A stretch of DNA of 64,000 nucleotides from JAVWMQ01 sp036637375 (lineage in GTDB: Bacteria > Bacillota > Clostridia > Peptostreptococcales > Anaerovoracaceae): assembly GCA_036637375.1 (NCBI GenBank), contig JAVWMQ010000001.1, forward strand, positions 35,668-99,667. Direction: 5' to 3'. Shown piece after piece: positions 61,093 through 64,000 of the stretch. The position numbers and the translations under genes were made by a program. Each line of letters opens with the position of its first letter. The stretch's first letter is position 1. The notes under the pieces were generated by a model. It was not told where the DNA came from. It ran no database searches and saw nothing but the letters and a program-made list of their open reading frames with translations.

Positions 61093-62556
61093 CTATTTGT
61101 TTGGATTCCAGAACTTAGGAGCAAATAGCATCAAAAGTGTAAACAGTTCAAGTCTTCCTGCAATCATTACAAAAGACAAAAATAATTTTGAAGTGTTTGA
61201 AAAAAGACTATAGTTTTCTGTTGGTCCAATTTCAGCAAATCCAGGACCAATATTGCCAAGACATGATGCGGCTGCGGTGATATTGGATATAATGCTATGT
61301 CCATCAAAAGACAAAACAAATCCTGTCAAAAATACCAAAGCAACATATAAAAAAACAAAATTTGAAACATTTGCAACAACAGCCCTTGGCAAGACTGTAT
61401 TATTTATTTTAACTTTAACAACAGCTGTAGGGTGTATGCGAATAGCTATGGAACGTTTAATCAGCTTACCCAATATCAGTACTCTTATAACTTTTATTCC
61501 ACCACCAGTTGAAGAAGAACATCCACCAACAAAGAATAAAGTGAAAAGTATTACCTGACAAAATGTAGGCCATAAATTATAGTCATAGGTTGCAAAACCA
61601 GTTGTTGTCATAATAGATGCTTGCTGGAAAGAAGCATATCTAAAAGCTTCTCCAATTGTATCAAAATCCTTATTAAACAATAGGGAAATTGTCAGTAAAC
61701 TAATAGAAGATATAACTATTATCAAGTATAGTTTTAATTCTCCATCTTTAAAGAATGCACGAATATTGTCTTTAAACAATATGAAATATAAGTTGAAGTT
61801 TATACCAGATAGTAGCATAAATATGGTAATTACATAATCAACGTAGGGGCTATCAAAATGAGCAACGCTATTATTGTAGTTAGAAAATCCACCTGTTCCA
61901 ACTGTGGAGAATGAGTGGGTTAATGCATCATAAAAATTCAAACCACCAAGCATTAAAAGTATAGTTTCAGCAATTGTAAAGGCTATATAAAGTATATATA
62001 GTCTACGTGCACTGTCAGATATTTTTGGTGTGATTTTTGATAGTGAAGGCCCTGGCGTTTCAGCTCGAATAATTAATTGCCCACTTATTCCAAGTGCAGG
62101 TAATAGTGCAACGGCAAATACCAATATACCCATTCCGCCAAGCCAGTGGGTAAAGGCTCTCCAAAATAGTATAGACTTAGGTAATGCTTCTATATCCGAC
62201 AAAATAGATGCTCCCGTTGTTGAAAACCCAGAACAGGTTTCAAAAAAAGCATCTATAGGGTTTGGTATTGCTCCAGAAAAAACGAAAGGAAGTGAGCCAA
62301 TCGTTGTGGCAATTAACCATGATAGAGATACGATAAATACGCCATCTCTGATTTTTAATTGTTTTTTTGCTGGTCGAACTAATTTGGTAATTAATAAGCC
62401 AACCAAAATAGAAGGCAATACAACTATTGAAAAAGCCTGAACACTAACTATTTCCTTATATATTATCCCCACAAATATGGGTAAAATCATCGAAAAGCCA
62501 ATAACAAGTAGGACAGTGCCTAAAATTTTAATAACGGCTCGTGAATTTATATCCAT
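61093..62556 (-). CDS. trkH: TrkH-family potassium channel subunit, first copy
   Basis: The 487-residue TrkH has pore loops in order: ETCSGFSTTGASILSDIEALP, FSTVGTGGFSNYN, MTTTGFATYDYNLWP and SCLGNIGPGFAEIGP. The P-loops retain the conserved glycine filter positions, with more canonical TTG motifs than the second copy. It lies directly after trkA (9 bp), so it is the more likely principal partner. Both copies and trkA form one minus-strand operon. Confidence 0.93.
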   Translation of the reverse strand: MDINSRAVIKILGTVLLVIGFSMILPIFVGIIYKEIVSVQAFSIVVLPSILVGLLITKLVRPAKKQLKIRDGVFIVSLSWLIATTIGSLPFVFSGAIPNPIDAFFETCSGFSTTGASILSDIEALPKSILFWRAFTHWLGGMGILVFAVALLPALGISGQLIIRAETPGPSLSKITPKISDSARRLYILYIAFTIAETILLMLGGLNFYDALTHSFSTVGTGGFSNYNNSVAHFDSPYVDYVITIFMLLSGINFNLYFILFKDNIRAFFKDGELKLYLIIVISSISLLTISLLFNKDFDTIGEAFRYASFQQASIMTTTGFATYDYNLWPTFCQVILFTLFFVGGCSSSTGGGIKVIRVLILGKLIKRSIAIRIHPTAVVKVKINNTVLPRAVVANVSNFVFLYVALVFLTGFVLSFDGHSIISNITAAASCLGNIGPGFAEIGPTENYSLFSNTSKLFLSFVMIAGRLELFTLLMLFAPKFWNPNK

Positions 62557-62565
62557 TACGTCCTC

Positions 62566-63906
62566 TTATCTTGTAAATTTCTCTATTTCCGGCAATGCGG
62601 AAAGTAATGAGAATAATAAAACTCTATCAAATTCTTCAATAACGGTATCACCATTTGGGATTATAATTTCTGTCTGTCTATGAATTGCAGCAACAATTAA
62701 CCCCTTTGGAAGCTCGAGTTTTTTGAGTGGAGCTTTTAGGAAGCTAGATTTGCCACTTACGATTACTTCGGTAATTACAGCCTGTCCCTGAATTAGTTGT
62801 GAAGAAACTATCTTTTTTGACCCCTGGACTATACGCAAAACGTTACTAGTTATAATGTCTAGAGGGTTTAAAGCCATATCTACACCTAGGTTTGATACTA
62901 GTTCGGTATATATACCTCTACTAACCTTTGCAATTACATCATTAATTCCATAATCCTTAGCCATTAATGCCAACAATAAATTGTCTTCATCATAGCCTGT
63001 ACAAGTAACAAAGGCATCCATTTTGCCTAGATTTTCTTCTTCTAGTAGGGAGATATCTGTTCCATCGCCCCTTAGAATCATAACATTTTCAAGTTTTTCG
63101 GCAAGGTAGTGACATCTTGCTAGATCTTGCTCAATTATTTTTACGGCAAGTCCTGATTCGGCGAGTTTGTTTGCCAAATATAGACCGGTTTTACCACCAC
63201 CAATAATCATTACATTTTGTAAGCCTGTGTAGACACCTTTTTCGTGAACCTTTTCGTTTAACTGTAGTATTGGAGATTTTTCTCCTATTACATAAAGTGC
63301 ATCATCAGGTTTAATATAGTCTTCTCCATGAGGAATAATAACTTTGCCATGCCTTGAAATAGCGACTACAAGTTTGTTGTCCAACACTTTTTTGATTTCC
63401 GTCATAGGTAGATTAATTATAGCTGGTAAATTTTTAGCTTTAAATTCAATTAGTGATGCTTTGCCTGTTGTAAAAACACCATTGCTTAAAGTGTATTTTT
63501 CAACAAGATATTTATATATTTCGTTAGTGATTGCCATATCAGGATTGATTAAATAATCTATAGACATTGTATCTCTAATAAAATCAAACTGATTCATATG
63601 TTCAGGATCTCTAACTCTAGCAATTACACGACTACAACCAAGTTTTTTTGCGAAAGCAGCAATAGTCATATTGGTTTCATCATTGCCAGTAACTGCAATT
63701 AAAAAGTCAAAAGAAGAAATGTGAATTTCTTTTAAGACTGAAATTTGTTTACCATTTGCGGTGTATGTCATTACATCCATTTGTAAGGATAACTTTTGAA
63801 GAGTATCCTCATTAGTATCTAAAATTGTTATTGAGTGATTACCGTTAAGTAATGCTTTTGTAATTTTTTTGCCGAGCTTACCGGCACCAACAACTGCTAT
63901 GTTCAT
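62566..63906 (-). CDS. trkA: Trk potassium uptake regulatory protein TrkA
   Basis: The 446-residue peripheral protein has two complete RCK units: NAD-binding MNIAVVGAGKLGKKITKAL with a TrkA_C domain, and a second VMIIGGGKTGLYLANKLAESG with its own TrkA_C domain. It binds nucleotides and gates TrkH. The start ATG 63906 has AAAGGAATT upstream; a longer frame to 63945 would cover the -10 element. It is the first gene of the operon, upstream of both trkH copies. Confidence 0.95.
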   Translation of the reverse strand: MNIAVVGAGKLGKKITKALLNGNHSITILDTNEDTLQKLSLQMDVMTYTANGKQISVLKEIHISSFDFLIAVTGNDETNMTIAAFAKKLGCSRVIARVRDPEHMNQFDFIRDTMSIDYLINPDMAITNEIYKYLVEKYTLSNGVFTTGKASLIEFKAKNLPAIINLPMTEIKKVLDNKLVVAISRHGKVIIPHGEDYIKPDDALYVIGEKSPILQLNEKVHEKGVYTGLQNVMIIGGGKTGLYLANKLAESGLAVKIIEQDLARCHYLAEKLENVMILRGDGTDISLLEEENLGKMDAFVTCTGYDEDNLLLALMAKDYGINDVIAKVSRGIYTELVSNLGVDMALNPLDIITSNVLRIVQGSKKIVSSQLIQGQAVITEVIVSGKSSFLKAPLKKLELPKGLIVAAIHRQTEIIIPNGDTVIEEFDRVLLFSLLSALPEIEKFTR

Positions 63907-63943
63907 ATCAATTCCTTTCAAATGTAAATATGTATTCATTCCC

Positions 63944-63971
63944 ATTCTAACACTATTGTAATAAATATCAA
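63944..63971 (-). promoter_or_regulatory. Promoter of the trkA-trkH-trkH operon
   Basis: On the minus strand TTGATA (63971-63966) and TAGAAT (63949-63944), 16-bp spacer, about 38 bp before the trkA start. The remaining bases to 64000 show no gene. Confidence 0.6.
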
Positions 63972-64000
63972 CAATTTTTTAACGAGAGTTAAAATAATTG

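Overview
The window is AT-rich, densely packed bacterial DNA with Shine-Dalgarno sites of the AGGAGG type, many TTGACA/TATAAT promoters and U-tract terminators. Gene content (iron-sulfur L-serine dehydratase, the oxygen-independent cobalamin pathway with CbiK/CbiD/CbiG, ECF cobalt importer, CarD, two-domain LysRS, sigma-54 activator, Trk potassium uptake, an ornithine-racemase-like enzyme) points to an anaerobic low-GC member of the Clostridia, possibly an amino-acid fermenter. I cannot name the genus from sequence alone. I saw no rRNA, tRNA, CRISPR array, insertion sequence or prophage.

Layout. 1-4.2 kb: the end of an acyl-CoA synthetase, an alanine/ornithine racemase-type enzyme, then greA-lysS; LysRS carries an extra MetRS-beta-like tRNA-binding domain. 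4.3-7.4 kb: a two-module flavodoxin-like oxidoreductase diverging from a secreted papain-type protease, with striking repeats and a 22-bp perfect palindrome between them. 7.6-9.05 kb: asnS. 9.1-33.9 kb: a nearly continuous tetrapyrrole/corrinoid locus. It holds sdaAB-sdaAA, cbiG, hemB, hemL, cbiET and cbiA; a small DUF2089 unit; a cobalamin riboswitch; then cbiMNQO, cbiK, D, L, F, hemA, cbiH, cbiJ (fused to a precorrin-2 dehydrogenase), hemC, cobA-hemD, cbiB, cobD, a cbiP that has lost its glutaminase domain, cbiC and an RpiR-type regulator. Together these genes take glutamyl-tRNA to uroporphyrinogen III, sirohydrochlorin, the cobalt corrins and adenosylcobinamide phosphate. No heme-branch gene is present, so the hem genes appear to serve corrinoid (and perhaps siroheme) synthesis. 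Lower-ligand and nucleotide-loop genes (cobU, cobS, cobT, cobC) are not in the window.

34.0-42.5 kb: an accessory catabolic island built around a PAS-PAS-AAA+-HTH sigma-54 activator, with a DMT transporter, an M20 amidohydrolase, a pair of amidohydrolase-2 proteins (one with intact metal ligands, one that has lost them), a YfcC-family transporter and peptidase T. Two consensus-perfect sigma-54 promoters point away from each other in the intergenic region, with a palindromic site midway that recurs at the activator's own promoter. This is the best candidate here for an undescribed system.

42.7-64 kb: mostly housekeeping genes. They are an EF-G paralogue, radA, a two-component system overlapping radA tail to tail, carD, a PIN/TRAM protein, ispDF and proS, a tightly coupled chain (TRIC channel, two half-size chromate transporters, Nudix, cyclophilin), a short decayed-looking stretch, a DUF805 protein, an unknown membrane protein, RNase R, and trkA with two trkH paralogues on the minus strand.
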